Shown here piece by piece: positions 7,857 through 16,078 of a DNA stretch of 50,641 nucleotides (the first letter of the stretch is position 1; each line of letters starts with the position of its first letter). The position numbers and the translations under genes are program-made. The notes beneath the pieces were generated by a model. That model had not been told where the DNA came from, did not search any database, and saw only the letters and a list, made by a program, of their open reading frames with translations. The stretch spans positions 1-50,641 of the forward strand of contig CALUOH010000010.1 of assembly GCA_944322025.1 (NCBI GenBank), given 5' to 3'. This stretch comes from an uncultured Bacteroidales bacterium. GTDB taxonomy: Bacteria > Bacteroidota > Bacteroidia > Bacteroidales > Paludibacteraceae.

Positions 7857-8486
7857 ATGAAGAATATATTGCCATTTATCCTTGCCGTGGCATTGTGCAG
7901 CTGCGCGGGCGGGGGAGAGACCAAGAGCGCGGCGGAGAGTGCGGAGAGCGGCAACGCCGTGATAGAGACCATCATGGCGAGGAGGAGCGTAAGGAGGTAC
8001 AAGCCCCAGAGGGTGGAGCGAGATGTGATAGCGCGTATAGCCGAGTGCGGTATAAACGCGCCGAACGGTCAGGGACGCGAGTCGTGGGAGGTTAGAGTGG
8101 TGGACACACCTGAACTGATAGCCGAGATAGACTCAGCCTATGGGTCATACGCATTGCGGAGCGGCAACGCGAAAGCTCCACGCCAAGCGTTATTCGGCGC
8201 GCCGGTGGCGGTGTTCATAGCTTACGACACGCGGTATGACCTGTCGCAGGTGGACTGCGGGCTGATGGGGGAGAACATGATACTGGCGGCGCAGTCCATG
8301 GGTCTCGGGTCGTGCTGCCTCGGCGGCCTGTGCAGGTTCATCAATTCGGAAGAGGGTGCGCCCATATTGGCAAGGCTCGGCCTGCCGGAGACACACAAGC
8401 TGCTGTACGCCATAGTGTTCGGCTATCCGGACGAGAGCCCGGCGGCGAAGGAGAGGCATATGGACAAGGTGAAATTCGTGGAGTGA
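7857..8486 (+). CDS. Nitroreductase family protein with lipoprotein signal
   Basis: A 209-aa protein. The first ~20 residues form a lipoprotein signal peptide with the lipobox ALCSC (cysteine about residue 16). Residues 38-209 carry the FMN-binding nitroreductase fold, seen as the start motif RRSVRRYKP, then NGQGRESWEV and the late segment GLGSCCLGGL. Nitroreductases use FMN and NAD(P)H to reduce nitro compounds or quinones, but as a lipoprotein this one would face the periplasm, where NAD(P)H is absent, so its electron source is unclear. It lies 3 nt after kdsA and 8 nt before kdsD, clearly co-transcribed. A role in envelope biogenesis is inference from context only. Confidence 0.87.
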   Translation: MKNILPFILAVALCSCAGGGETKSAAESAESGNAVIETIMARRSVRRYKPQRVERDVIARIAECGINAPNGQGRESWEVRVVDTPELIAEIDSAYGSYALRSGNAKAPRQALFGAPVAVFIAYDTRYDLSQVDCGLMGENMILAAQSMGLGSCCLGGLCRFINSEEGAPILARLGLPETHKLLYAIVFGYPDESPAAKERHMDKVKFVE

Positions 8487-8494
8487 GGAGGCTT

Positions 8495-9454
8495 ATGTAT
8501 ATTGACTGTATAGAACGCGGCAAAGAGGTTTTTGCCCATGAGATAAAGGAGTTGGAGGCTGTTGCCGGGAGGATAGACCATAACCTGGAGGATGTGGTAG
8601 ACCTTATTTACCACAACAGCGGGAAGGTGGTCATAACGGGGATAGGAAAGACGGGCATCATAGGCCACAAGATAGCGGCCTCGATGGCCTCTACAGGCAC
8701 TCCGGCCATATTCCTAAATGCGGCAGAGGCCATGCACGGCGACCTCGGCATGGTGGCGCACGGCGATGTGGTGATAGTCATATCGAACAGCGGGGAGAGC
8801 GAGGAGATAGTGAACCTTATCGCCCCGTTGAGAAAGATGAATTGCCCGATAGTGGCGATGACGGGCAACGTGAAATCAAGTCTCGCGCAGGGGGCGGACT
8901 ATGTGCTCGATACGGGAGTGAGCGGCGAGGCGTGCAAGATAGGGCTTGCGCCCACGTCGTCGACTACGGCGGCACTTGTCATGGGCGACGCGCTGACGGT
9001 GTGCCTCATGGAGAAGAGGGATTTCCGTCCGGAGAACTTCGCCCTGTATCACCCCGGCGGGGCGTTGGGGCGGCGTATGCTCACGCATGTGCGGGACTGC
9101 ATGACGCGCACCGTGCCGACGGTGTGCGAGGATACGATGTTCCGCGACGTGGTGAGCGAAGTCAGTACGAAGAAGCTGGGCATCACGATGGTGAAGAACC
9201 GCGAGGGGAAGTACACCGGCATCATAACGGACGGCGACATACGCCGCGCGGTGCAGAGGCATGACGACTTGCAGGCGTTGAGGGCCGCGGACATCATGAG
9301 CCACGGTTTCAAGCGGATAGGTGCGGACGATATGGTGAACGACGCCATGGAGCTGATGGACCTGTACAAGATAACGACGCTGGCGGTGATGGATAATGAG
9401 GAGATAATAGGTATATTGCATATACACAATATTTACGGTTTCAGGCGGAGGTGA
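8495..9454 (+). CDS. kdsD: Arabinose-5-phosphate isomerase (KdsD/KpsF/GutQ family)
   Basis: A 319-aa protein with an N-terminal SIS sugar isomerase domain (GIGKTGIIGHK near 49-59, HGDLGM at 81-86, SNSGES about 97-102) and a C-terminal pair of CBS domains (about 205-319). It converts ribulose 5-phosphate to arabinose 5-phosphate, feeding KdsA two genes upstream. The start is ATG 8495, preceded by GAGGAGG at 8485-8491. A longer frame reaching back to 8312 overlaps the nitroreductase gene and adds no family sequence, so it is rejected. Normal length for the family. Confidence 0.94.
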   Translation: MYIDCIERGKEVFAHEIKELEAVAGRIDHNLEDVVDLIYHNSGKVVITGIGKTGIIGHKIAASMASTGTPAIFLNAAEAMHGDLGMVAHGDVVIVISNSGESEEIVNLIAPLRKMNCPIVAMTGNVKSSLAQGADYVLDTGVSGEACKIGLAPTSSTTAALVMGDALTVCLMEKRDFRPENFALYHPGGALGRRMLTHVRDCMTRTVPTVCEDTMFRDVVSEVSTKKLGITMVKNREGKYTGIITDGDIRRAVQRHDDLQALRAADIMSHGFKRIGADDMVNDAMELMDLYKITTLAVMDNEEIIGILHIHNIYGFRRR

Positions 9455-9529
9455 CGCGGTTGTGTTATGCAGTAATGAAGACTTGGCGTGTGCCGTCCGT
9501 AGGCGGCATGATATCAAGGCGTGAGGAGA

Positions 9530-9573
9530 GCGGGACCGGGACTGCGATTGCGGTTTTGTGTCCCGCATTTTGT
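9530..9573 (+). terminator. Probable terminator of the kdsA-kdsD operon
   Basis: GCGGGAC at 9530-9536 pairs with GTCCCGC at 9560-9566 and is followed by ATTTTGTTTG. The loop is long (23 nt), so this is moderate evidence. Confidence 0.5.
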
Positions 9574-9656
9574 TTGCAGGCGGGGGTGTGGTGAATGGGA
9601 GTGTGCGAGGAAGGATGGGTGGCGGAATATAATAAATATTTCTGACACGGTGTCAC

Positions 9657-9850
9657 GCTTTGAACATTTTAGGCCGAAAAATGCGTGAATATGGCTAACC
9701 GCTTGGTTGAGGGTAGCGGGAGGGTAACGGGAAGATAGAGGAGGGGTGCTTGGATGCTTTGGTAATCAGTGGGTTAGGAACGTTGTGAGAGTGGGGTTTG
9801 CAGGCTTGATTTGAGAGGCAATGTGTGTTTTGTGGAATTAAGAGGTGGGT
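9657..9850 (+). repeat. R2 dispersed intergenic repeat, copy b
   Basis: The clearest copy. It runs from GAACATTTTAGGCCGAAAAA through ATGGCTAACCGCTTGGTTGA, a tandem of GGGTAGCGGGA / GGGTAACGGGA / AGATAGAGGA, and GGATGCTTTGGTAATCAG to GTGTGTTTTG. Confidence 0.75.
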
Positions 9851-10159
9851 TGATTTCGGGCGTTTTGTCAAATTCGGGACGGTGCGCGTAGAGCGGAAAG
9901 TGCATGGGAGTGGGTGCTAGCTTCGGAGGAGATGGGCATCGATGGTGCGAGACTTTTATTGGTTTTGGGGAAGAGGAGAACGAGGAGGGCGGCTATGGGG
10001 GCGGCTGGATATTTCCGATGGTGCGTTTGAGGAAAACGGAGGCTGAAAGATTTTCTAATGTCGGTTTTTATGGTTATCTTTGTACCTGACGGTACAAGAT
10101 AGGCTTCGTCTCAACAAAAGCTGTCAAACAAGTTTGCCACTTTTGTATTCGACTTGCAC

Positions 10160-10167
10160 TATCTTTG
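10160..10167 (+). promoter_or_regulatory. -7 promoter box for the nuclease operon
   Basis: TATCTTTG fits TAnnTTTG. A TTTG at 10133-10136 lies 23 nt upstream, slightly longer than the usual 19-21. The predicted transcript start is about 90 nt before the start codon at 10267. Confidence 0.6.
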
Positions 10168-10266
10168 TAGAAGATAGGATGCGGCGGCTTAGCAGTGCCA
10201 TTGAATAGGAGGTTGGAGCGGGGAGAGTGGTGACGTGAGGTTATCAAATTAAGGAGTGATGTAGGC

Positions 10267-12237
10267 ATGATGAGGTATGTAGTTTTGTCGGTTATGATGT
10301 TTGCGGCTGTATGTGCGGGGGTGACTGCACAGAGGGCAGTGCGGATATATGACATCGCTTCAAGCGACTGGGGGACAGCGACAAAGAGCTGTACGGAGGA
10401 GAGGCGCGTGAGGACTGAGGGGGTGGTGACCGCTGTGGTCAGGAAGGCCGGTGAGGTGTGCGGGGTGTTCATACAGGATGAGCAGGGCGACGGGGACGAG
10501 AGGACGAATGACGCCGTGTTTGTTCTGGCGGCGGGGGCTGACAGCCTTTCGGCAGGAGACAAGGTGGAGGTGACGGGGTGTGTGACCGCATCGGGAAACG
10601 GGTATGCGATTGAGGATGTGACTTGTTTGCGGAGGTACGCGGGGAGGTACAGCGTGGAGGCGAAGAGGGTGCTTTTCCCGGACGATTTTACCGATTACCG
10701 GGAGTTTGTGGGGATGGTGCTGGAGTTTGACCAGACGCTGTATGTGACATCGAACTATAACTTTGAGCGTTACGGACAAATCAATCTGTCGAGCGAGAGG
10801 CTTCAAGCTCCGACGGACGTGACTCTGCCGGGGTCAGACGAATGGAGGGAGCGTGAGGAGGCGAACCGCAGGGACTGCATTGTGCTGGACGACGGCAGCG
10901 ACGAGAGGTATCCGGAGAATATAGGGTGGCACGACGGCGAGACACCGATGCGCACGGGCATGATGACAGACGGCCTGACGGCGGTGCTGACAGATACGGA
11001 GGATGGCTATACGCTTGTGACGGAGGGGCAGCCGGAGTTTTACGGAAATGAGAGGCCCGCAGAGCCGGAGGGGCTGGGCGACTATGAGATAAAGGTGTGC
11101 GGGTTTAACTTGGAGTATTATATGGCAGACAGTTACGGACAGGGCTACGGGCCGGACAATGCCAGCGAGGCGGCGCGACAGCATGATAAGATAGTGGCCG
11201 CGCTGCGGGCGATAGATGCCGACATATACGGCCTCGTGGAGGTGCAGACAGGGCAGAAGGCTATAAGCAGACTGTGCGACGCGCTGAATGGCAACAGTGA
11301 CGGGAAGCGGTACGGGTATGTGGATGACGGTTCGTCCACGAACGGGACATATACCAAGTGCGGATACATATACAGGAGTGACCGCGTGGAGACCGTGAAT
11401 GACATAAGGTCGAACGACAGGGGGGTGAGGAACAGGAAGAAGGGGCAGGCGTTCAGGATGAGCGGGCGTGACGCCACATTCGTTTTTCTGATAAACCATT
11501 TCAAGTCGAAGAGCGGAGGGGCGGGCGCGACAGGTGATGATGCCGACAGCGGTGACGGCCAAGGGGCGTACAACGGGGCGCGAGTAGAGGAGGCACTCTC
11601 TACAGTGGAGTTCGCGGAGCAGTGCGCGGCGTATTACGGAGACAATGATGTGCTGATAATGGGCGACCTTAATGCCTATTCTATGGAAGATCCGGTGCGG
11701 AGCATTGAGGAGGCGGGGTATACAAATATGGTGAAAGAGCTGGCGGGGGAGGAGGCTTATTCGTATTCATACCAGTCGGCTGTGGGGCTGCTTGATCATG
11801 CGCTCGCCAACAGTACGATGGCAAGTCAGGTGACGGGGTGTACGGTGTTTCATATCAACAGTGACGAGGCTGCCATGTACGGCTATGACGGCAGCAGTCC
11901 GGGGAGCGACATGTACCGTTCGTCCGACCATGACCCTGTGGTGGTGGGCATAAGGCTGGCGGACGACGGTGAGGTTGTGGCTTACGATGATGATGTGGAG
12001 ATAGTACACAGTCAGAGCAGCCCGAACGAGTTCACGGTACTCAATGCCGACAGACATTATATGAAGATAGTGACGGTGGGGGGTATAGTGATGGGCGAGG
12101 TGCAGATAACATCGGACGAACAGACGTTCGACACACACGCTCTCGGTCTCGGTGCAGGGGTATATGTGTTACAGTTTACAGAGATAAAGGCCATAGAGCC
12201 AAAGCGGTTTGTCAGGAAATTGATTTTGACTAAGTAG
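10267..12237 (+). CDS. Secreted endonuclease/exonuclease/phosphatase-family nuclease with T9SS sorting domain
   Basis: A 656-aa protein. A signal peptide (about residues 1-21, ending VTAQ) is followed by an OB-fold-like region with similarity to DUF5689/ExeM-type N-termini (about 35-135). The EEP nuclease core spans about 275-560: GFNLEYY (~278), GLVEVQ (~320), LINHFKSK (~408), MGDLNAY (~463) and SSDHDP (~551) supply the metal-binding and catalytic Asn, Glu, His and Asp. The C terminus (about 580-656) ends in a type A T9SS sorting signature, GVYVLQF then VRKLILTK. It is predicted to cross the outer membrane and act as an extracellular DNase or phosphatase. It is followed at 4 nt by the HD gene. 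Confidence 0.86.
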   Translation: MMRYVVLSVMMFAAVCAGVTAQRAVRIYDIASSDWGTATKSCTEERRVRTEGVVTAVVRKAGEVCGVFIQDEQGDGDERTNDAVFVLAAGADSLSAGDKVEVTGCVTASGNGYAIEDVTCLRRYAGRYSVEAKRVLFPDDFTDYREFVGMVLEFDQTLYVTSNYNFERYGQINLSSERLQAPTDVTLPGSDEWREREEANRRDCIVLDDGSDERYPENIGWHDGETPMRTGMMTDGLTAVLTDTEDGYTLVTEGQPEFYGNERPAEPEGLGDYEIKVCGFNLEYYMADSYGQGYGPDNASEAARQHDKIVAALRAIDADIYGLVEVQTGQKAISRLCDALNGNSDGKRYGYVDDGSSTNGTYTKCGYIYRSDRVETVNDIRSNDRGVRNRKKGQAFRMSGRDATFVFLINHFKSKSGGAGATGDDADSGDGQGAYNGARVEEALSTVEFAEQCAAYYGDNDVLIMGDLNAYSMEDPVRSIEEAGYTNMVKELAGEEAYSYSYQSAVGLLDHALANSTMASQVTGCTVFHINSDEAAMYGYDGSSPGSDMYRSSDHDPVVVGIRLADDGEVVAYDDDVEIVHSQSSPNEFTVLNADRHYMKIVTVGGIVMGEVQITSDEQTFDTHALGLGAGVYVLQFTEIKAIEPKRFVRKLILTK

Positions 12238-12241
12238 ATAT

Positions 12242-12778
12242 ATGAATCCATACGACATAATATGCCGGTACTACGATAAGGGTTCGCGCCTGTACGAGAT
12301 ACTGGTGCGCCATAGCGAGAGCGTCATGCGCAAGGCAGTGGACATAGCCGAACGCCATGCGGAGCTGAATGCGGACGTGGAGTTTATCAGGGAAGCAGCC
12401 ATGCTGCACGACATCGGTATATTCATGACCGATGCGGCGGGCATCATGTGCTTCGGCAGTCACCCATATATAGAGCACGGCTATCTCGGCGCGGAACTTA
12501 TGAGGCGTGAAGGTTTTCCGCGTCATGCCCTTGTATGCGAACGCCATACGGGGACGGGGTTGACGAAGAAGCAGGTGGAAGAGAACGGGTGGAACATACC
12601 GCACAGGGACTTTCTTCCCGTGTCGGCAGAGGAGCAGATAATCTGTTATGCCGACAAGTTTTTCTCGAAAACGTTTTTAGACAAGGAGTATCCCGTGGAG
12701 GTGGCGCGGAAGAAACTGGAAAAGTACGGTGGGGATGGGCTGCGCAGGTTTGACATGTGGCACAGCATGTTCGGGTAA
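12242..12778 (+). CDS. HD domain phosphohydrolase
   Basis: A 178-aa protein with an HD domain: His24 (LVRHSES), His56-Asp57 (MLHDIGIF) and a late Asp in CYADKFFSK, the pattern that binds the catalytic metal in the YqeK/uncharacterised HDIG group. The conserved region HPYIEHGYLGAELMR matches small HD proteins of Bacteroidota annotated only as phosphohydrolases. The substrate is unknown; nucleotides are usual for the fold. It is cytosolic with no signal peptide. It sits 4 nt after the nuclease gene and just upstream of lpxK, so it is probably in the same transcript. Confidence 0.85.
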   Translation: MNPYDIICRYYDKGSRLYEILVRHSESVMRKAVDIAERHAELNADVEFIREAAMLHDIGIFMTDAAGIMCFGSHPYIEHGYLGAELMRREGFPRHALVCERHTGTGLTKKQVEENGWNIPHRDFLPVSAEEQIICYADKFFSKTFLDKEYPVEVARKKLEKYGGDGLRRFDMWHSMFG

Positions 12779-12824
12779 ACCTATAGGCATGAGGACCCTA
12801 TCTATAAATTTTTATGAACAAGCC

Positions 12825-13910
12825 ATGAAACGCACAGACAACAAGATAGTAAGAATCATCATATACTACCCCCTTTCGCTCATGTACGGAGGGGTGGTGG
12901 CACTGCGCAACAAGCTGTACGACTTGGGCGTGTGTAAGTCGGAGAAGGTCAGCGTGCCGACTATCGGGATAGGAAACATCACTGTAGGAGGTACTGGCAA
13001 GACACCACATGCGGAGTATCTCATACGGCTGCTCGGAGCGACGGCGGGGGTGTGCTACCTAAGCCGGGGATACAAGCGGAAATCCTCAGGGTTTGTCGTA
13101 GCCGACAGCCGTGCCGATGCGCGGACACTTGGCGACGAGGCATATCAGATACACTGCAAGTTTCCGGAGATAACAGTCGCAGTTGACGAGAACAGGCTGC
13201 ACGGAATAAAGGAGTTGTCGCGCGACAGAGACGATGCGGTGGTGATACTGGACGATGTGTATCAGCACCGCAGGCTGCATGTGGGGCTGAACATATTGCT
13301 GGTGGATAATAACCGGCTCATATATCGCGACAGTATGTTGCCCTACGGGGAGCTGCGCGAGAGCTTCCGAAACACTGACCGTGCAGACATAATAATCATA
13401 ACCAAGTGCCCGGAGAACATGCTTCCTGTCGATTGCCTTTCCGTGCGCAAACAGATAGCCCCCTTTCCATATCAGAAGATATATTTCACCCAATATGAAT
13501 ATTCTGACCCGCGTCCGCTCTATTCCGCTCCGGCGGTAGGGCTGGCTGGCAGGCATGTACTTATGCTGACAGCCATAGCGCGCCCAGACGACCTGTATAG
13601 CCATCTGAACAGAGCAGGGGCAGTAGTGGAGCGCATGACGTATGATGACCATTACAGCTTCACTCTTTCGGACATGAAAGAGGTGGAACGGCGACTGTGC
13701 GCCATGTCCGAAGACAGCATAGTGATAATCACAGATAAGGACAGGGCGAAAATCATATTGCTCGACGTGCCGAAAGGCCTGCGCAGGCGCATTTACAGCG
13801 TAGGCATAGAAGTACGGTTCATGTTTGACGGACAGGCTGATTTCGACAGGCGGGTGACTGGATATGTGGCGAAGGCGATAGCAGAACGGGCTAAGGCGGA
13901 CGGTCGCTGA
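12825..13910 (+). CDS. lpxK: Tetraacyldisaccharide 4'-kinase
   Basis: A 361-aa enzyme of lipid A synthesis, phosphorylating the 4' position of the disaccharide precursor at the inner membrane. An N-terminal hydrophobic segment (about 9-25) anchors it. Walker A VGGTGKTP is at 54-61, and DDVYQHRRL corresponds to the family motif DDAFQHR. I chose ATG 12825 (MKRTDNK) because the family starts about 15 residues before YPLS..YGG. ATG 12789 in the same frame is a possible alternative, and the longer frame overlapping the HD gene is unlikely. It complements kdsA and kdsD upstream. Confidence 0.92.
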   Translation: MKRTDNKIVRIIIYYPLSLMYGGVVALRNKLYDLGVCKSEKVSVPTIGIGNITVGGTGKTPHAEYLIRLLGATAGVCYLSRGYKRKSSGFVVADSRADARTLGDEAYQIHCKFPEITVAVDENRLHGIKELSRDRDDAVVILDDVYQHRRLHVGLNILLVDNNRLIYRDSMLPYGELRESFRNTDRADIIIITKCPENMLPVDCLSVRKQIAPFPYQKIYFTQYEYSDPRPLYSAPAVGLAGRHVLMLTAIARPDDLYSHLNRAGAVVERMTYDDHYSFTLSDMKEVERRLCAMSEDSIVIITDKDRAKIILLDVPKGLRRRIYSVGIEVRFMFDGQADFDRRVTGYVAKAIAERAKADGR

Positions 13911-14218
13911 GAGGTGTGTGCCAAATTGAAATCTTGCGGAGCGTTTAGGTTAAGGAAATGCTGGTTTGGCGGCATGGAGACTATGATGTGAAACTGTCAA
14001 GACAATAGGTATTTGCGCACCTTTACGCATATATTTTTTGCAGGGAAAAATAGGATAGTTCTAATTAAAAATTGTACCTTTGCATTGATTGAATTGCGGC
14101 AGTAGCTTTTCTTATCGTCCTTATGCTGTGGGTGATATGTGTCCCGACAGGAGAGGAGAGTTTAGCTATGGCCTTTCATGAATGAGATTTTCAATCTACT
14201 ACATAATAATTAATACCT
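13911..14218. other. mutAB upstream region
   Basis: A 308-bp gap. It holds the -7 box at 14075-14082, giving a leader of about 130 nt. Within the leader a 20-codon frame (14123-14185, ending MAFHE) could be a leader peptide, but nothing supports translation. No cobalamin riboswitch motif was recognised, although MutAB uses vitamin B12. Confidence 0.55.
14075..14082 (+). promoter_or_regulatory. -7 promoter box for mutAB
   Basis: TACCTTTG fits TAnnTTTG. The -33 region is AT-rich without a clear TTTG at 19-21 nt. The leader to the mutA start is about 130 nt. Confidence 0.65.
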
Positions 14219-16078
14219 ATGGCAGAAAAGAAATTAAATCTCTTGGCAGATTTTCCCGCTGTGACTACGGAACAGTGGATGGCGAAAATCACGGCCGACT
14301 TAAAGGGAGCTGACTTTAACAAAAAGCTCGTTTGGAAAACAAACGAAGGGTTTAATGTGATGCCTTTCTATCGCTTAGAGGATGTCGCCAACTTGAAGAC
14401 TACTACTTCGGCACCGGGCGAGTTTCCGTTTGTACGCGGTACAAAGGCGGACAACGAATGGTATGTGCGTCAGGATATAGACGCTGCATGTGCCAAAACA
14501 GCCAACGCCAAGGCTATCGATGTGCTCAACAAGGGTGTCAATTCACTTGGCTTCAAATTGAACAAGAGCGAACTCGGAAAAGAGTATATCGCTACACTCC
14601 TCAACGGCATTTCTCCTGAGTGCGTGGAGCTGAATTTCACGGTCTGCATACGCAAGTGCGCGGAGTTGGCAGGTCTCTTGGCTGACTATTTCAAAGCCCA
14701 GGGCTGCGACCTCAGCAAGGTGAGGGGCTCTATCAACTGCGACCCGATTAACCGCATGTTGCTCAAAGGAAAGAAACTTGACCGCGCCAAAGTGGCCGAG
14801 ATTGTCAAGGCTACTGTCGAGGCCGGGCGTGTGTTGCCGGGTTTCCGCGTTATCGGCGTGAACTCTGTAAGCCTCAACAATGCAGGTGCATACTGTGCTC
14901 AGGAGCTGGGCTATGCGCTCGCGTGGGGAGCTGAATATATGACAATGCTCACGGAAGCTGGCGTTGATGTTGACGAGGCTGCCAAAGCAATCAAGTTCAA
15001 CATGGGTATCGGAGGCAACTACTTTATGGAGATTGCCAAGATACGTGCCGCGCGTATGCTGTGGGCAATGATTGTCAAGGCATACGGTCCGAAATGCGAC
15101 TGTGCTGCCAAGATGTGCCTGCACGCCGAGACTTCGCGTTTCAACATGACGATATACGATGCTCACGTCAATCTGCTCCGTAGCCAGACCGAGGCTATGA
15201 GCGCAACCATAGCCGGAGTGGACTCACTGACTGTCACTCCGTTTGACGTGACATATAAAGTGAGCGATGACTTCTCTGAGCGCATAGCTCGCAACCAGCA
15301 GCTTCTGCTCAAAGAAGAGTCTCATTTCGACAAGGTTACAGACCCGTCTGCCGGTTCATACTATATAGAGAACCTCACAGCTAACATTGCCGAGCAGGCA
15401 TGGAAGCGTTTCCTCGAAATTACGAACAACGGCGGCTTCTTTGTGGCTGTCGAGAGCGGCAAGGTGCAGGAGGATATCAAGGCTACTGCCGAGAAACGCC
15501 TCAAAGACGTGTCTATGCGCAAGGAGTCTATCCTCGGTACTAACCAGTTCCCGAACTTCAAGGAGACTGCGAAAGAGAAAATCACTCTCGAAGAGTGCGG
15601 TTGCAAGTGCGGCTGCTCTGAGGAGAAAGGCATCAAGGCTCTTCCTCATGTACGTGCCGCTCAGGAGTTTGAGGAGCTTCGCCTCGCCACAGAGCGTGCG
15701 GCCAAACGTCCGAAGGCATTCATGCTCACGATAGGCAACCTCGCCATGCGTCTTGCGCGTGCGCAGTTCTCATGCAACTTCTTTGCTTGCGCCGGATATG
15801 AGGTGATTGACAATCTCGGTTTTGAGACAGTAGAGGCTGGTGTAGAGGCTGCTCGCAAGGCAGGCGCCGATATCATAGTGCTCTGCTCAAGTGATGACGA
15901 GTATGCAGAACTTGCTCCTGCTGCATTCAAGGCAATAGGAGGAAAGGAGATATTCGTTGTTGCCGGTGCTCCCGCCTGCATGGAAGACCTTAAAGCGGCA
16001 GGCATAGAGAATTTCATCCACGTACGTGTAAATGTACTCGACACTCTCAAATCGTTTAACGCTCAACTTTTGAAATAA
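14219..16078 (+). CDS. mutA: Methylmalonyl-CoA mutase small (beta) subunit
   Basis: A 619-aa protein with the methylmalonyl-CoA mutase TIM-barrel domain (about 1-480) and a degenerate B12-binding-like C-terminal domain (about 490-619). The cobalamin-ligating DxHxxG motif of active subunits is absent here, as expected for MutA. An acidic/Cys-rich linker ([10 protein letters not shown]) precedes the C-terminal domain. With MutB it converts succinyl-CoA to methylmalonyl-CoA on the propionate pathway typical of gut Bacteroidota. The stop overlaps the mutB start by one base (TAATG, 16076-16080), giving translational coupling. Codon use (CGT, ATC, CTC) differs sharply from neighbouring genes and suggests high expression. 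Confidence 0.95.
   Translation: MAEKKLNLLADFPAVTTEQWMAKITADLKGADFNKKLVWKTNEGFNVMPFYRLEDVANLKTTTSAPGEFPFVRGTKADNEWYVRQDIDAACAKTANAKAIDVLNKGVNSLGFKLNKSELGKEYIATLLNGISPECVELNFTVCIRKCAELAGLLADYFKAQGCDLSKVRGSINCDPINRMLLKGKKLDRAKVAEIVKATVEAGRVLPGFRVIGVNSVSLNNAGAYCAQELGYALAWGAEYMTMLTEAGVDVDEAAKAIKFNMGIGGNYFMEIAKIRAARMLWAMIVKAYGPKCDCAAKMCLHAETSRFNMTIYDAHVNLLRSQTEAMSATIAGVDSLTVTPFDVTYKVSDDFSERIARNQQLLLKEESHFDKVTDPSAGSYYIENLTANIAEQAWKRFLEITNNGGFFVAVESGKVQEDIKATAEKRLKDVSMRKESILGTNQFPNFKETAKEKITLEECGCKCGCSEEKGIKALPHVRAAQEFEELRLATERAAKRPKAFMLTIGNLAMRLARAQFSCNFFACAGYEVIDNLGFETVEAGVEAARKAGADIIVLCSSDDEYAELAPAAFKAIGGKEIFVVAGAPACMEDLKAAGIENFIHVRVNVLDTLKSFNAQLLK

Larger units (their letters stand above)
9455..10266. 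other. Long spacer with terminator, R2 copy b and promoter boxes
   Basis: About 810 bp without a supported gene. It holds a stem-loop at 9530-9573, R2 copy b (9657-9850), G-rich sequence to about 10060, a -7-like box TATCTTTG at 10075-10082 next to a small dyad GTAC...GTAC, and a second box at 10160-10167. A 61-codon plus-strand frame at 9904-10089 has no recognisable features and is not called. Confidence 0.65.

Noticed and set aside
9904..10089. 61-codon plus frame before the nuclease gene
   Set aside because: Gly/Glu-rich, runs into a predicted promoter box, no family features.
13911..14218. Possible cobalamin riboswitch ahead of B12-dependent mutAB
   Set aside because: No B12-box-like sequence recognised, and the leader is only about 130 nt.
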